Part shown: piece by piece, positions 51,695-60,299 of the stretch | Layout: the number at the start of each line of letters is the position of its first letter | How positions within the stretch are numbered: the stretch's first letter is position 1 | NCBI GenBank assembly: GCA_016709875.1 | Contig: JADJLZ010000002.1 | Span: 496,001-560,000, forward strand | Direction of reading: 5' to 3' | Length of the DNA: 64,000 nucleotides | Origin: Planctomycetota bacterium | GTDB lineage: Bacteria > Planctomycetota > UBA1135 > GCA-002686595 | Notes under the pieces: generated by a model | The model's database searches: none | Told to the model about the DNA's origin: nothing | What the model saw: only the letters and a program-made list of their open reading frames with translations | Program-made: the position numbers and the translations under genes

Positions 51695-52243
51695 ATGAGG
51701 AAACGAAGTCTCTCGAGTGGTGTCTGCGCGTGCCTTTTCGTGTCGGGCGCAGCGACGGTCCCGCAGGGAAAGCCCTCGGCCTCGGCCGGGATCGAGGAAC
51801 TGCGGCGTTTCGACCGCTGGCTGGGGTCCTGGGCTGGCAAGGGCTGGACATCCCTTGTCCCGGGCCAGCGCGTCGAGTTCCAACTCCGTGAGCACGTCGA
51901 GAAAAAGGCCGGCGACTCCGTGCTGCTCATCGAAGGGCGCGGTGTGCGAAAGGACGACAAGGGAGAGGAAGTCGTCACCCACGACGGGCTCGCGCTCGTC
52001 TACTTCGACACGAAGTCGGGAGAGTATCGCTGGAACGGCCACGATCGCGGCTGGGGCGCTGTCGATGCACAGGTCCTCCCCTTGGAGGGGGGCCTCGAGT
52101 GGACTTTCGGTGTCGACGCGCATGGGACGCGAGTGCGTTTCGCGATTCACTTCGACGAGAAGCACTGGCGCGAGGAGGGCGACCTGACCACAGACGGCGA
52201 GACCTGGACTCGCTTCATGGAAATGACACTGGAGAGGGAGTGA
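51695..52243 (+). CDS. Secreted DUF1579-like protein
   Basis: A 182-residue protein with an N-terminal signal-like segment (SLSSGVCACLFVSGAA). The rest (RRFDRWLGSWAGKGW, VEFQLREHVEKKAGDSVLLIEGRG, ALVYFDTKSGEYRW, FAIHFDEKHWREEGD) resembles DUF1579/lipocalin-like beta-barrel proteins. It begins 4 bp after arsR and so is the third gene of the repressor-controlled operon. Function unknown. Confidence 0.7.
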   Translation: MRKRSLSSGVCACLFVSGAATVPQGKPSASAGIEELRRFDRWLGSWAGKGWTSLVPGQRVEFQLREHVEKKAGDSVLLIEGRGVRKDDKGEEVVTHDGLALVYFDTKSGEYRWNGHDRGWGAVDAQVLPLEGGLEWTFGVDAHGTRVRFAIHFDEKHWREEGDLTTDGETWTRFMEMTLERE

Positions 52244-52570
52244 GTTCGGCCGCGGACCGTCTCCAGATCTTCCGAAGACGCTCGCTTGGTGTGCTTCAGC
52301 AGCGCTGTTGTGAACCTGGCTCCTGAGCTCCCAGTGCACCCGCGGGGAAGCTCCGACCCGCAGCTCGCCATCGCGCTCGACTCGAGGAAGCTCGGCGCCC
52401 TCGGCGGCCACCTCAAAAGCGGCCAGTTGCGACGCGGCTCTTGAAATCCGGCCCTCAGCCCCCGCCCGAACGAGTGGGTGCTAGAGTCGGGGTGCCTCGA
52501 GTGAAACACTCGCCCCGGCTCCTGAAAACCTGGCGCGGCAGAAGCGCCCCGTCTCGCAGCGGAGGATTCC
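52244..52570. other. Gene-free gap containing a hemA-like fragment
   Basis: This 327-bp region has no credible gene. Positions 52361-52398 match the 3' part of hemA (50617-50654) at 35 of 38 bases, possibly a remnant of a duplication. The promoter of the next gene should lie in the right half, but no clear hexamers were found. Confidence 0.5.
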
Positions 52571-54409
52571 ATGGCACGATTCGCGTTCTCGACACTTCTC
52601 GCGGCCTCCTGTCTGCTCGCAGCACCGCTCACGGCGCAGGTGCACGAGGCCTGGTCGACGAACTATCCGCCGCCTTCCGGGCCGCCGTTCCCCGTGCACT
52701 ACGGGGAACAGATCGTCCTGGGTTCCAATGGCGCGTCCTTCGTCGTCGGGACTCAATTCGTGAGCACGTTTCTGATTCCGTTGGAGCTCTCCCGGATCGA
52801 AGCCGGCGGCTCGCTCACCTGGTCGCGGACGCTGTCGGGAGCCTTTTCGTCCAGCTACGTCGGGCTCTCGCCCTCGGACGGCAACCTCGTGGTGGCCGGA
52901 AAGATTGCGTTCGGCGGGGTGCGCGTCGCGAAGTTCGACCCCGCAGGCTCGCTGCTGTGGGAGGCCCCCGAATACTATGGCCCCTACGGCGTGGGGCAGT
53001 TGCTCGAGCTCGGCCAAGGGCCCGTGTTCGACGCCGCGGGCAACGTGTATCTCTGCGCCCTGGCGGCGACCGGACCGGGTTTCTACGACATCGACGCGCT
53101 GGTCGTGAGCTTCGACTCCGGCGGCCAGTTCCGCTTCGAGACGGTCATTCCGGGCGCGGCGGGGCTCGCGGACAACGCCGACCGCATCGCCCCGGACGGA
53201 GCGGGCGCGGTCTGGGTCACGGGGTACATGGACGGAGACACGCACAAGGGAGCGAGCTCCTACCTGGCACACATCACGAGCAGCGGCGCGGTCGCCGCGC
53301 TGCATGTGTTCCCTGCTGCTCCCGGGACCATGGTGGCCGTGAAGGGCCTCGAGGTGGACTCGTCGGGCCGGCCCTATCTGCTGCGCCGCGTGTACACGGG
53401 CCCGCAGTGGACCAGCACCGAGGTCGCACGCTACGACACTCAGGGACAGCTCGCCGGCGTGTTCAGCTTCGCCGCCGCAGCCCAGGTCCCGCTCGACTTC
53501 GACGTCTCCGCGGACGGACGGGTCGCGACCACCGGCTGGTTGAACCCGAATGGGCACTCCGGCTTCACCGCGTTGCTCGATTCGAATCTCGCGCTCGTGT
53601 GGCAGCGCGATCTGCACGTCGCCGGTCCGCAGTACTTCCAGATGCTGCATGTCCTCCTCGAACCCAACGGCGATGTGACCTCGGGCGGCCAGCTCGGTTG
53701 GCCCGACTCGAGTGGCAACAGCAACAATTCGATCCGGGTCATGCGCTACGACTCCGCAGGCGGGCTGCGCTGGTCCTACGCGAAGGGCGAAGGCGACGGT
53801 CTCAGCCAGTGGCTGCGGGCCATGCAGATCGACGCGTCGGGCAGGTTGTGGATCGCCGGCTTCGTGAACGTTCCCGCCGGGGGCGGAAGCGTGACCGTGC
53901 ACGTGGAGAGGCTCGAGCCGCAGTCGCAGAGCTTCTGCCTGGGCGACGGCCTCCAACTCGCCTGCCCGTGCGGCAACGACAGCCAGGTCGGCCTGCAGTC
54001 GGGCTGTGTCAACTCCGCGAATCTGAGCGGGCAACTCATGGACAGCGGAGACGCGAGCCTCGGCAACGATTCGCTTTCGCTCTCCGCGAGCGGTGAGCTG
54101 CCGGCAGCGCTCTCGATCTTCCTCCAGGGCACGAGCGCGGTCGCGCCGATCGCCTTCGGAGACGGCCTGCGCTGCGTCGGAGGCAATCTCAAGCGCCTGT
54201 ACACGAAGAGCGCGGTCGCGGGCGTCGCGACGGCGCCGGGCGTCGGCGATCCGAGCGTGTCAGTGCGCTCCGCAGCGCTCAGCGATCCGCTCGCGCCGGG
54301 AGCAGTGCGCTACTTCCAGACGTACTACCGCGACCCGTCGCAGACCTTCTGCGCGAGCGGCGGCACGTTCAACGTGACGAACGCGCTGCTCTTGACCTGG
54401 TATCCCTGA
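52571..54409 (+). CDS. Secreted beta-propeller protein with planctomycete C-terminal module
   Basis: A 612-residue protein with a signal peptide (LLAASCLLAAPLTAQ). Residues about 30-445 contain short repeats of the SBBP/PQQ-like kind (RIEAGGSLTWSRTL, KFDPAGSLLWEA, SFDSGGQFRFE, RYDTQGQLAGVFSF, RYDSAGGLRWSYAKG) that should make a beta-propeller. The last ~155 residues (ACPCGNDSQVGLQSGC, SIFLQGTSAVAP, LRCVGGNLKRLY, YFQTYYRDPSQTFC) are the same module as in the protein at 32443-34233. GGAGG lies 6 nt before the ATG. Exported, perhaps surface-bound; role unknown. Confidence 0.82.
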   Translation: MARFAFSTLLAASCLLAAPLTAQVHEAWSTNYPPPSGPPFPVHYGEQIVLGSNGASFVVGTQFVSTFLIPLELSRIEAGGSLTWSRTLSGAFSSSYVGLSPSDGNLVVAGKIAFGGVRVAKFDPAGSLLWEAPEYYGPYGVGQLLELGQGPVFDAAGNVYLCALAATGPGFYDIDALVVSFDSGGQFRFETVIPGAAGLADNADRIAPDGAGAVWVTGYMDGDTHKGASSYLAHITSSGAVAALHVFPAAPGTMVAVKGLEVDSSGRPYLLRRVYTGPQWTSTEVARYDTQGQLAGVFSFAAAAQVPLDFDVSADGRVATTGWLNPNGHSGFTALLDSNLALVWQRDLHVAGPQYFQMLHVLLEPNGDVTSGGQLGWPDSSGNSNNSIRVMRYDSAGGLRWSYAKGEGDGLSQWLRAMQIDASGRLWIAGFVNVPAGGGSVTVHVERLEPQSQSFCLGDGLQLACPCGNDSQVGLQSGCVNSANLSGQLMDSGDASLGNDSLSLSASGELPAALSIFLQGTSAVAPIAFGDGLRCVGGNLKRLYTKSAVAGVATAPGVGDPSVSVRSAALSDPLAPGAVRYFQTYYRDPSQTFCASGGTFNVTNALLLTWYP

Positions 54410-54436
54410 AGCAGAGCGCTTGCCCCGCTTGCACGC

Positions 54437-55534
54437 TCACCCGAGCAGCTTGAGCGTCTCCTGCTCCTGCGCTGCACTCGGCCAGCCCTTGGGTTTCGCG
54501 CGGTGCTCTTGCGGTTCCTGACTCCACCACGCCCGCGTCGCGGCGGCGGTGTCTTCGAGCGAGCGGAAGCGCAGACCGGCGACCAGCGCTGCGCTGCTGT
54601 CGAAATGCAGCGAGTCCGCCCCTCCGAAGAACGGCTGGCGCACGAGCGGGAGCTGGATACCCGTCTTGTCCAGCGCCGCGTTCGTCGACCACTTCACACT
54701 TGCCGGCTGCGCGGAGCCCTTCGCGAGCTCCGTCAGCACCTTCTCCCACGTCACCGCCGTCGAGGGGCCGGCGGCGTTGAAGATCCCGGACAGGTCGCGC
54801 TCGGCGAGGTCCACGATCCAGGGACACAGGTCGCGCGCGTCGATCCACTGCAGCTCAGCAGCGGGGTTCGGCGGACCGAGCACTTCGCCGCCGCGCGCCA
54901 TGCGCTCGACCCAGTAGGTGAAGCGGTCGGTCTCGTCGCCCGGGCCGACGATGTAGGTCGGACGCACGATGGTCGCCTTGGCGCCGAGCGCGGCGTGCAC
55001 GATGCGGTCGCACTCGGCCTTGAGCGGGCCGTAGCTCGCGCCGGTCACCTTCTCCGTGGCCGGCTCCGGCGCCGGGCGCAGCGCTGAGGTCTCGTCGAAC
55101 TTCGTGCCCTTCGCCGGGTCGTAGACCGCGACCGTGGAGACGTAGATGTAGCGGCCGCAGCGAGCCTTGAGCAACTCGACGGAGTCGTGCACGTGGCGCG
55201 GGATGTAGCCGGAGTTGTCGATCACCACGTCCCAGCGCCGCGTGCCCTCGAGCGCGGCGAGTCCGGGAGCCGTCTTCGAATCGCGGTCGCCCAGGAGCAC
55301 CTCCGCGCGCTCGCCGTACAGGTTGGGCGCCGTCTTGCCGCGGTTGAAGAGCGTCACGCGGTGGCCGCGCGCGAGCGCGTACTCGACCTGGTGTGGACCG
55401 AGGAAGCCGGTGCCCCCGAGGAAGAGGATGTCGAGCGGCTTCTTGGCGCGTTCGGCCGGCGTCTGTGCGCGGCCGAGTGCGGGCAGGGTCGCGAGGGCCG
55501 CAGCCCACTGGAGAATTTCACGGCGGGTCGGCAT
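54437..55534 (-). CDS. Tat-exported NAD-dependent epimerase/reductase-like protein
   Basis: A 365-residue extended short-chain dehydrogenase. A twin-arginine signal (MPTRREILQWAAALATLPALG) is followed by the Rossmann motif LFLGGTGFLGPHQVEYAL, then DVVIDNSGYIP, the YIYVSTVAVYD strand, the Tyr-x3-Lys pair in SYGPLKAECD, and PTYIVGPGDETDRF. The NAD(P) fold with Tat export suggests the cofactor is loaded before secretion. AAGGA lies 7 nt upstream of the ATG at 55534. Homologs are common in planctomycetes; substrate unknown. It is on the opposite strand, splitting hemA from hemC. Confidence 0.85.
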   Translation of the reverse strand: MPTRREILQWAAALATLPALGRAQTPAERAKKPLDILFLGGTGFLGPHQVEYALARGHRVTLFNRGKTAPNLYGERAEVLLGDRDSKTAPGLAALEGTRRWDVVIDNSGYIPRHVHDSVELLKARCGRYIYVSTVAVYDPAKGTKFDETSALRPAPEPATEKVTGASYGPLKAECDRIVHAALGAKATIVRPTYIVGPGDETDRFTYWVERMARGGEVLGPPNPAAELQWIDARDLCPWIVDLAERDLSGIFNAAGPSTAVTWEKVLTELAKGSAQPASVKWSTNAALDKTGIQLPLVRQPFFGGADSLHFDSSAALVAGLRFRSLEDTAAATRAWWSQEPQEHRAKPKGWPSAAQEQETLKLLG

Positions 55535-55689
55535 GGAGGGTCCTTTCGGGGAGTTCGGCGTGACTGTGGATGACATGCGCCTCCCCTGCGCGTCAAGGCT
55601 CCCCCGGGCGAGGCCTGTCCTCCGGCACGGCCCGACGCGGAGGCGAACCGGGTAAGGACCCCCCCCGGCCGCTATCCTCTCCCTCCCCC

Positions 55690-56628
55690 ATGAGCGAGAC
55701 GACCCCCTTCACGATCGCGACGCGCGGCAGCAAGCTCGCGCTCTGGCAGGCGAACCGCACGCGCGAGCTTCTGCTCGCCGCGCGCCCCGAACAGAACGTC
55801 GAGCTGCTGACGGTCGAGTCGAGCGGCGACGCCGACCAGAAGAGCGAGCTCGGGCGCTTCGGCCGCACCGGCATCTTCACTGCCGAGGTCGACAACGCCG
55901 TACTCTCCGGCCGCGCACGCTGCGGTGTGCACAGCCTGAAGGACATGACCACGAGCCTGCCCGAGGGCCTCGTGCTCGCCGGAACGCTCGCGCGCGGGCC
56001 GGTCGAGGACGTGCTCGTCTCGCGCACCGGCGCGCACCTCATGGATCTGCCCGTCGGCGCGCGCGTCGCCACCGGCTCGGTGCGGCGCATCGCGATGCTG
56101 CGCCGACGCCGCCCCGACCTCCAGATCGTCGGCATCCGCGGCAACGTCGACACGCGCCTCTCGAAGCTCGCGCGCGGCGAGGCGGACGCGCTCGTGATGG
56201 CGCGTGCGGGCCTGGTGCGGCTGGGTTTCGACGCGCACATCACCGAGGTGCTCGATCTCGAGCACTTCCTGCCCGCGGTCGGCCAGGGCATCGTCGGGCT
56301 CACCTGCCGCAGCCAGGACATCGAGGCCCAGAAGCGGCTCTCGGGGATCACCGACGAGGCCTCGTACTTCGCGGCGCTGGCCGAGCGCGCGCTGCTCGCA
56401 GGCCTGCACGGCGGCTGCAACGCGCCCGTCGGCGCCCAGGCGCGCTGCGTCGAGAGCGCGCTCTCGCTGCGCGCCTGCGTGCTCTCGCTCGACGGCCGCG
56501 AGTGCATCGAGGAGGCCTTCGTCGGCTCGATCGAGGAGGCCGAGCGCATCGGCCGCGAGCTCGCCAGCCGCCTTGCGCAACGCGGCGCCAAGCGCCTGAT
56601 CGAGAGCGCGCGCGCGGCACAAGCGTGA
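55690..56628 (+). CDS. hemC: Porphobilinogen deaminase (hydroxymethylbilane synthase)
   Basis: HemC polymerises four porphobilinogens into hydroxymethylbilane. The 312-residue product has FTIATRGSKLALWQ, RGPVEDVLVSR, GSVRRIAMLRRRRPDLQ, GIRGNVDTRLSKL and the dipyrromethane cofactor cysteine Cys243 in HGGCNAPVGAQ. The start at 55690 (MSETTPFTIA) was chosen because the upstream 40 codons lack homology. Its stop overlaps the hemD start. Confidence 0.97.
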   Translation: MSETTPFTIATRGSKLALWQANRTRELLLAARPEQNVELLTVESSGDADQKSELGRFGRTGIFTAEVDNAVLSGRARCGVHSLKDMTTSLPEGLVLAGTLARGPVEDVLVSRTGAHLMDLPVGARVATGSVRRIAMLRRRRPDLQIVGIRGNVDTRLSKLARGEADALVMARAGLVRLGFDAHITEVLDLEHFLPAVGQGIVGLTCRSQDIEAQKRLSGITDEASYFAALAERALLAGLHGGCNAPVGAQARCVESALSLRACVLSLDGRECIEEAFVGSIEEAERIGRELASRLAQRGAKRLIESARAAQA

Positions 56629-57353
56629 TGGGCGTCCCGCGCGTGCTCGTCACCGGCCCCGTCGAGTACCTCGACGAGTGGTGCGCCGCGGCGCGCGCGA
56701 TCGGCTGGGAGGCGCACGCCTGTCCGCTGATCACGATCGAGGAGCACGCGCCCGACGCGGCGCTCGCCGACGCGCTCGCGGCCGCTCCGGTCGAGTTTCT
56801 GTGCGTCACGAGCGCGCACGCGATCGAGTTCCTGGCGGCTCTGGGCGCGCGCGCGCCCTACTTGCGCACGCTCGGCTGCGCGGTCGTCGGCCAGCGCAGC
56901 GTGAGCCGTCTGCGCGCGCACGGCTTCCGCGGCGAACTCAACTGGCACGCGAGCGCGCAGAACCTCGTCGAGGAACTTCTCGCGCGCGAGGCGCGGCCGA
57001 AGAGCTTGCTCTGGCCGCGCGGCGACCGCAGCGACGAGCTCGCGCGCACGCTGCGCGCGGAAGGAATCCGCGTCGAGGATCCGCTCGCGTACACCAACCG
57101 CCCGCGCCCCGCCTCGCAGCCGCCGCCCCGGACCGAGCTCGTCTTTTTCGCCAGCCCGAGCGCGGTGCGCGCCTGGTCGGAGCTTGGAAAGGACCATCCC
57201 GCACAGCGCGCGCTCGCGATCGGCCCGACGACGCTCGAGGCGTTGCTGGGCGAGAAAACGCTGCCCTTTTTCGATATCATCTCCCTCCCGGAGCCCACGC
57301 CGAGCGCCTTCGCAGCGGCCCTCCAGCACATCGATCTGCGCCCCACATCATGA
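56628..57353 (+). CDS. hemD: Uroporphyrinogen-III synthase
   Basis: HemD closes hydroxymethylbilane to uroporphyrinogen III with ring D inversion. The family is weakly conserved; support comes from its length (241 residues), the two-domain alternation (VLVTGPVEY at the start; FLCVTSAHAIEFLAAL; GCAVVGQRSVSRL; LLWPRGDRSDELARTL; ELVFFASPSAVRAW; ALAIGPTTLEAL) and its position between hemC and hemB, overlapping both genes. A GTG one codon upstream (56625) could also initiate. Confidence 0.93.
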   Translation: MGVPRVLVTGPVEYLDEWCAAARAIGWEAHACPLITIEEHAPDAALADALAAAPVEFLCVTSAHAIEFLAALGARAPYLRTLGCAVVGQRSVSRLRAHGFRGELNWHASAQNLVEELLAREARPKSLLWPRGDRSDELARTLRAEGIRVEDPLAYTNRPRPASQPPPRTELVFFASPSAVRAWSELGKDHPAQRALAIGPTTLEALLGEKTLPFFDIISLPEPTPSAFAAALQHIDLRPTS

Positions 57354-58387
57354 ACTACTCGCCCGGTGAGAACTTCGGTCCCGGCGAGGAGGTCCCGCCC
57401 CTCCCGCCCGAATACCTGGTGCGCCGTCCGCGCCGCACGCGCTCGCATCCGGCCCTGCGCCGCCTCGTGCGCGAGAACACGCTCACGCGCGATGACCTGA
57501 TCCTGCCGTTGTTCGTGGTCGAGGGCTCGAACGTCTACCAGGAAGTTTCTTCCATGCAGGGCGTGTACCGCGAGTCGCTCGACCGCCTGGCGGAGACCGC
57601 CAAGCGCGCCGAGCAGCTGGGCGTACCCGCGCTGATCCTCTTCGGCGTCCCGCCGCGCGATCAGAAGGACGCGGAGGGCCGCATCTCCTGGGCTCCCGAC
57701 GGCATCGTGCAGCGCGCCCTGGAGGTCGTGGAGCGCTCCGCGCCCTCGCTCTTGCGCATCGTCGACCTGTGCTTCTGCGAGTACACCGACCACGGCCACT
57801 GCGGCGTGCTGACGCCCGACGGGCACCTCGACAACGACGCCACGCTGCCGAACCTGGAATTGCAGGCGATCTCGCTCGCCGACGCCGGCGCGCAGGTGAT
57901 CGCACCCAGCGGCATGCTCGACGGCGGCGTCGCGGCGATCCGCAACGCGCTCGACGAGGTCGGTCACGCGGAGGTCTCGATCCTCGCCTACGCCGTGAAA
58001 TACGCCAGCGGCTTCTACGGCCCGTTCCGCGACGCGGCGGACTCCGCGCCGGCCTTCGGCGACCGTTCGACGTACCAGATGGACCCGGCCAACGCCGAGG
58101 AAGCGCTGCGCGAGGCGCGCATGGACATCGAGCAGGGCGCGGACATCCTGATGGTCAAGCCCGCGCTGCCCTACCTCGACATCCTGCAGCGGCTGAAGCG
58201 GACCTTCGACGTGCCGCTCGCCGCGTACCAGGTCTCCGGCGAGTACGCGATGATCAAGGCCGCGGGGCAGAAGGGCTGGATCGACGAGGAGCGCGTGATG
58301 CTCGAGTCGCTGCTCTCGATCAAGCGCGCCGGCGCCAACATGATCCTCACGTACTACGCCCGCGAGGTCGCGAAGCTCCTGCGCTGA
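57350..58387 (+). CDS. hemB: Delta-aminolevulinic acid dehydratase, zinc type
   Basis: HemB condenses two 5-aminolevulinates to porphobilinogen. The 345-residue product has the two Schiff-base lysines, Lys217 (YAVKYASGFYGPFRDA) and Lys270 (ILMVKPALPYLD). The metal site reads DLCFCEYTDHGHCG with Cys141, Cys143 and Cys151, the three-cysteine zinc-binding form rather than the Asp-rich magnesium form. It overlaps hemD by 4 bp (ATGA). Confidence 0.97.
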   Translation: MNYSPGENFGPGEEVPPLPPEYLVRRPRRTRSHPALRRLVRENTLTRDDLILPLFVVEGSNVYQEVSSMQGVYRESLDRLAETAKRAEQLGVPALILFGVPPRDQKDAEGRISWAPDGIVQRALEVVERSAPSLLRIVDLCFCEYTDHGHCGVLTPDGHLDNDATLPNLELQAISLADAGAQVIAPSGMLDGGVAAIRNALDEVGHAEVSILAYAVKYASGFYGPFRDAADSAPAFGDRSTYQMDPANAEEALREARMDIEQGADILMVKPALPYLDILQRLKRTFDVPLAAYQVSGEYAMIKAAGQKGWIDEERVMLESLLSIKRAGANMILTYYAREVAKLLR

Positions 58388-58445
58388 GCTGGAGGAGGGC
58401 CCGCGGGGGCGTGCGAGGCCTGAAAACGGCCATTCTGGGGCCGGA

Positions 58446-58473
58446 TTCCAGTCCGGGAGCCCCTGGGGCCGAT
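58446..58473 (+). promoter_or_regulatory. Possible FliA-like promoter upstream of the zinc-finger gene
   Basis: TTCCAGTCCGGG at 58446 and GCCGATA at 58468-58474. The TTCC-to-CCGAT span of 28 nt equals that upstream of motA, and 21 of 32 aligned bases match. It ends 25 bp before the start codon. Confidence 0.35.
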
Positions 58474-58498
58474 AGGTCTCGCAAAGGATCTTCCCCGG

Positions 58499-58957
58499 AT
58501 GCCGCACGATTCCCCGCGTCGCGTCCCCTGCCCCGATTGCGGGCAGGAGTTCTCGGCTCGCGGCCTGCCCGCCCACCGTCGCCAGCGCCACGGTGTCGCT
58601 CCCCAGGCTCCGCTCCCCACCGCCGTTCCCGAGTCGATGGTGCACGAGATCCTCGGCGCCCTCGAGCTCCTGCGCGGCGCCGTCGAGCGCATCGACGAGC
58701 GCATCCGCGTGCTCGAGCCACAGTCGCCGCCGTGCGAGTCCGTCGCGCAGGAAGCCCAGCGCCTCGAGCGCGAGCTCGATGTGCTGCTGGAAGAGATCGG
58801 CTGCGTCCAGCGCCTCGCGAGCACCTCGGGCGCGAGCGACCCGAGCGGTCCGCACGCCGTCGAGCTCGCCCGCCTGCGCCGCGAACAGGCGCGCGTGGTG
58901 TTCCGGCTCGACGAGCTCGCGAAGGGCGTTCCGAACGAGGAGCGCTTCCTCTCCTGA
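58499..58957 (+). CDS. Small C2H2-like zinc-finger coiled-coil protein
   Basis: A 152-residue protein lying between hemB and hemL. Residues 11-31 (CPDCGQEFSARGLPAHRRQRHG) form a C-x2-C ... H-x4-H finger. From residue 45 on the sequence is helical with heptads (VHEILGALELLRGAVERIDERIRVLE; VAQEAQRLERELDVLLEEIG; LARLRREQARVVFRLDELA). AAGGA lies upstream of the ATG. It may bind nucleic acid or a protein partner. The function is unknown and no homolog is recognised. Confidence 0.7.
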   Translation: MPHDSPRRVPCPDCGQEFSARGLPAHRRQRHGVAPQAPLPTAVPESMVHEILGALELLRGAVERIDERIRVLEPQSPPCESVAQEAQRLERELDVLLEEIGCVQRLASTSGASDPSGPHAVELARLRREQARVVFRLDELAKGVPNEERFLS

Positions 58958-59012
58958 AGGCTCCGTCCTCGCGCGTACGGCAAAACCGCGCCGCTTCTGC
59001 CATCATGGGCGC

Positions 59013-60299
59013 ATGCCCGATCTGAAGCGGTCCCAGGCGATCTTCGAAGCGGCCCAGAAGCTCATCCCCGGCGGCGTCAACAGCCCCGTGCGCGCCTACC
59101 GTTCGGTGGGCGGGACGCCGGTGCACGTCGCGCACGGCGCGGGCGCATGGGTCACCGACGTCGACGGCAACAAGTACGTCGACCTCGTGCTCAGCTACGG
59201 ACCGCTGATCCTCGGCCACGCCGATCCGCGCGTCAGCAGCGCGCTGCACGCGGCGGTCGAGAAGGGCACGGCCTACGGCGCGCCGACCGAGGCCGAACTC
59301 GACATGGCGCGCGAAATCCGCGCACGCGTCGCACCGGCGGAGATGGTGCGCCTGGTGAACTCGGGTACCGAGGCGACGATGGCCGCGCTGCGCCTCGCGC
59401 GCGCCGCGACGAAGCGCGACCTGCTGGTGAAGTTCGACGGCTGCTACCACGGCCACGCCGACTCCTTCCTCGTCAAGGCCGGCTCGGGCGCACTGACGCA
59501 GGGCGCGCCCGATTCGCCTGGCGTGCCCGCCGCGCTCGCCGCGCTGACCTTGATCGCGCAGTACAACGACCTCGAGAGCGTGCAGGCGCTCTTCGAGCAG
59601 CGCGGCAAGGAGATCGCGTGCGTCTTCGTCGAGCCCGTCGCGGGCAACGTCGGCCTCGTGCGGCCGGCCGCGGGCTTCCTCGAGGGCCTGCGCGCGATCT
59701 GCGACCAGCACGGCGCGCTGCTCGTCTTCGACGAGGTCATGACCGGCTTCCGCGTCGCGCGCGGCGGCTACCAGGAGATCTGCGGCGTGAAGCCCGATCT
59801 GATCACGCTCGGCAAGGTGATCGGCGGCGGCCTCCCGATCGGCGCCTACGGCGGCCGCGCGGACCTGATGTCGCGCATCGCGCCCGCGGGCGACGTCTAC
59901 CAGGCTGGCACGCTCTCGGGCAACCCGCTCGCGATCGCCGGCGGCCTCGCGACGCTGCGCGCGACCGACGAGCACGGCTTCTACGCGCGCCTCGAGCGCC
60001 AGAGCGCGCGCCTGCAGACGGGCCTCGAGAACGCCGCGAAGAAGAACAAGGTGCCGCTGCACGTCGGCCGCCAGGGCGCGATGCTCTGTCCCTACCTCTC
60101 CGAGGTGCCGGTCACGAACCTCGCGCTGGTGATGAAGACCGACCGCGCGAAGTGGACCAGGTTCTTCCACGCGATGCTCGAGCGTGGCGTGCTGCTGCCG
60201 CCCTCGCCCTTCGAGGCCTGGTTCGTGTCGATCGCCCACGACGACGCGGCCATCGACCACGTCGTGCGCGCGGCGGAAGAGGCCTTCGGCAAGCTGTGA
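59013..60299 (+). CDS. hemL: Glutamate-1-semialdehyde 2,1-aminomutase
   Basis: HemL makes 5-aminolevulinate from glutamate-1-semialdehyde with PLP/PMP. The 428-residue product has the family start (SQAIFEAAQKLIPGGVNSPVRAYRSVGG), LVNSGTEATMAALRLAR, GCYHGHADSFLVKAGSG, LLVFDEVMTGFRV and the PLP lysine Lys268 in ITLGKVIGGGLPIGAYGG. Its stop overlaps the GTG start of the GH95 gene, so the glycosidase is coupled to the heme cluster. Confidence 0.97.
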   Translation: MPDLKRSQAIFEAAQKLIPGGVNSPVRAYRSVGGTPVHVAHGAGAWVTDVDGNKYVDLVLSYGPLILGHADPRVSSALHAAVEKGTAYGAPTEAELDMAREIRARVAPAEMVRLVNSGTEATMAALRLARAATKRDLLVKFDGCYHGHADSFLVKAGSGALTQGAPDSPGVPAALAALTLIAQYNDLESVQALFEQRGKEIACVFVEPVAGNVGLVRPAAGFLEGLRAICDQHGALLVFDEVMTGFRVARGGYQEICGVKPDLITLGKVIGGGLPIGAYGGRADLMSRIAPAGDVYQAGTLSGNPLAIAGGLATLRATDEHGFYARLERQSARLQTGLENAAKKNKVPLHVGRQGAMLCPYLSEVPVTNLALVMKTDRAKWTRFFHAMLERGVLLPPSPFEAWFVSIAHDDAAIDHVVRAAEEAFGKL

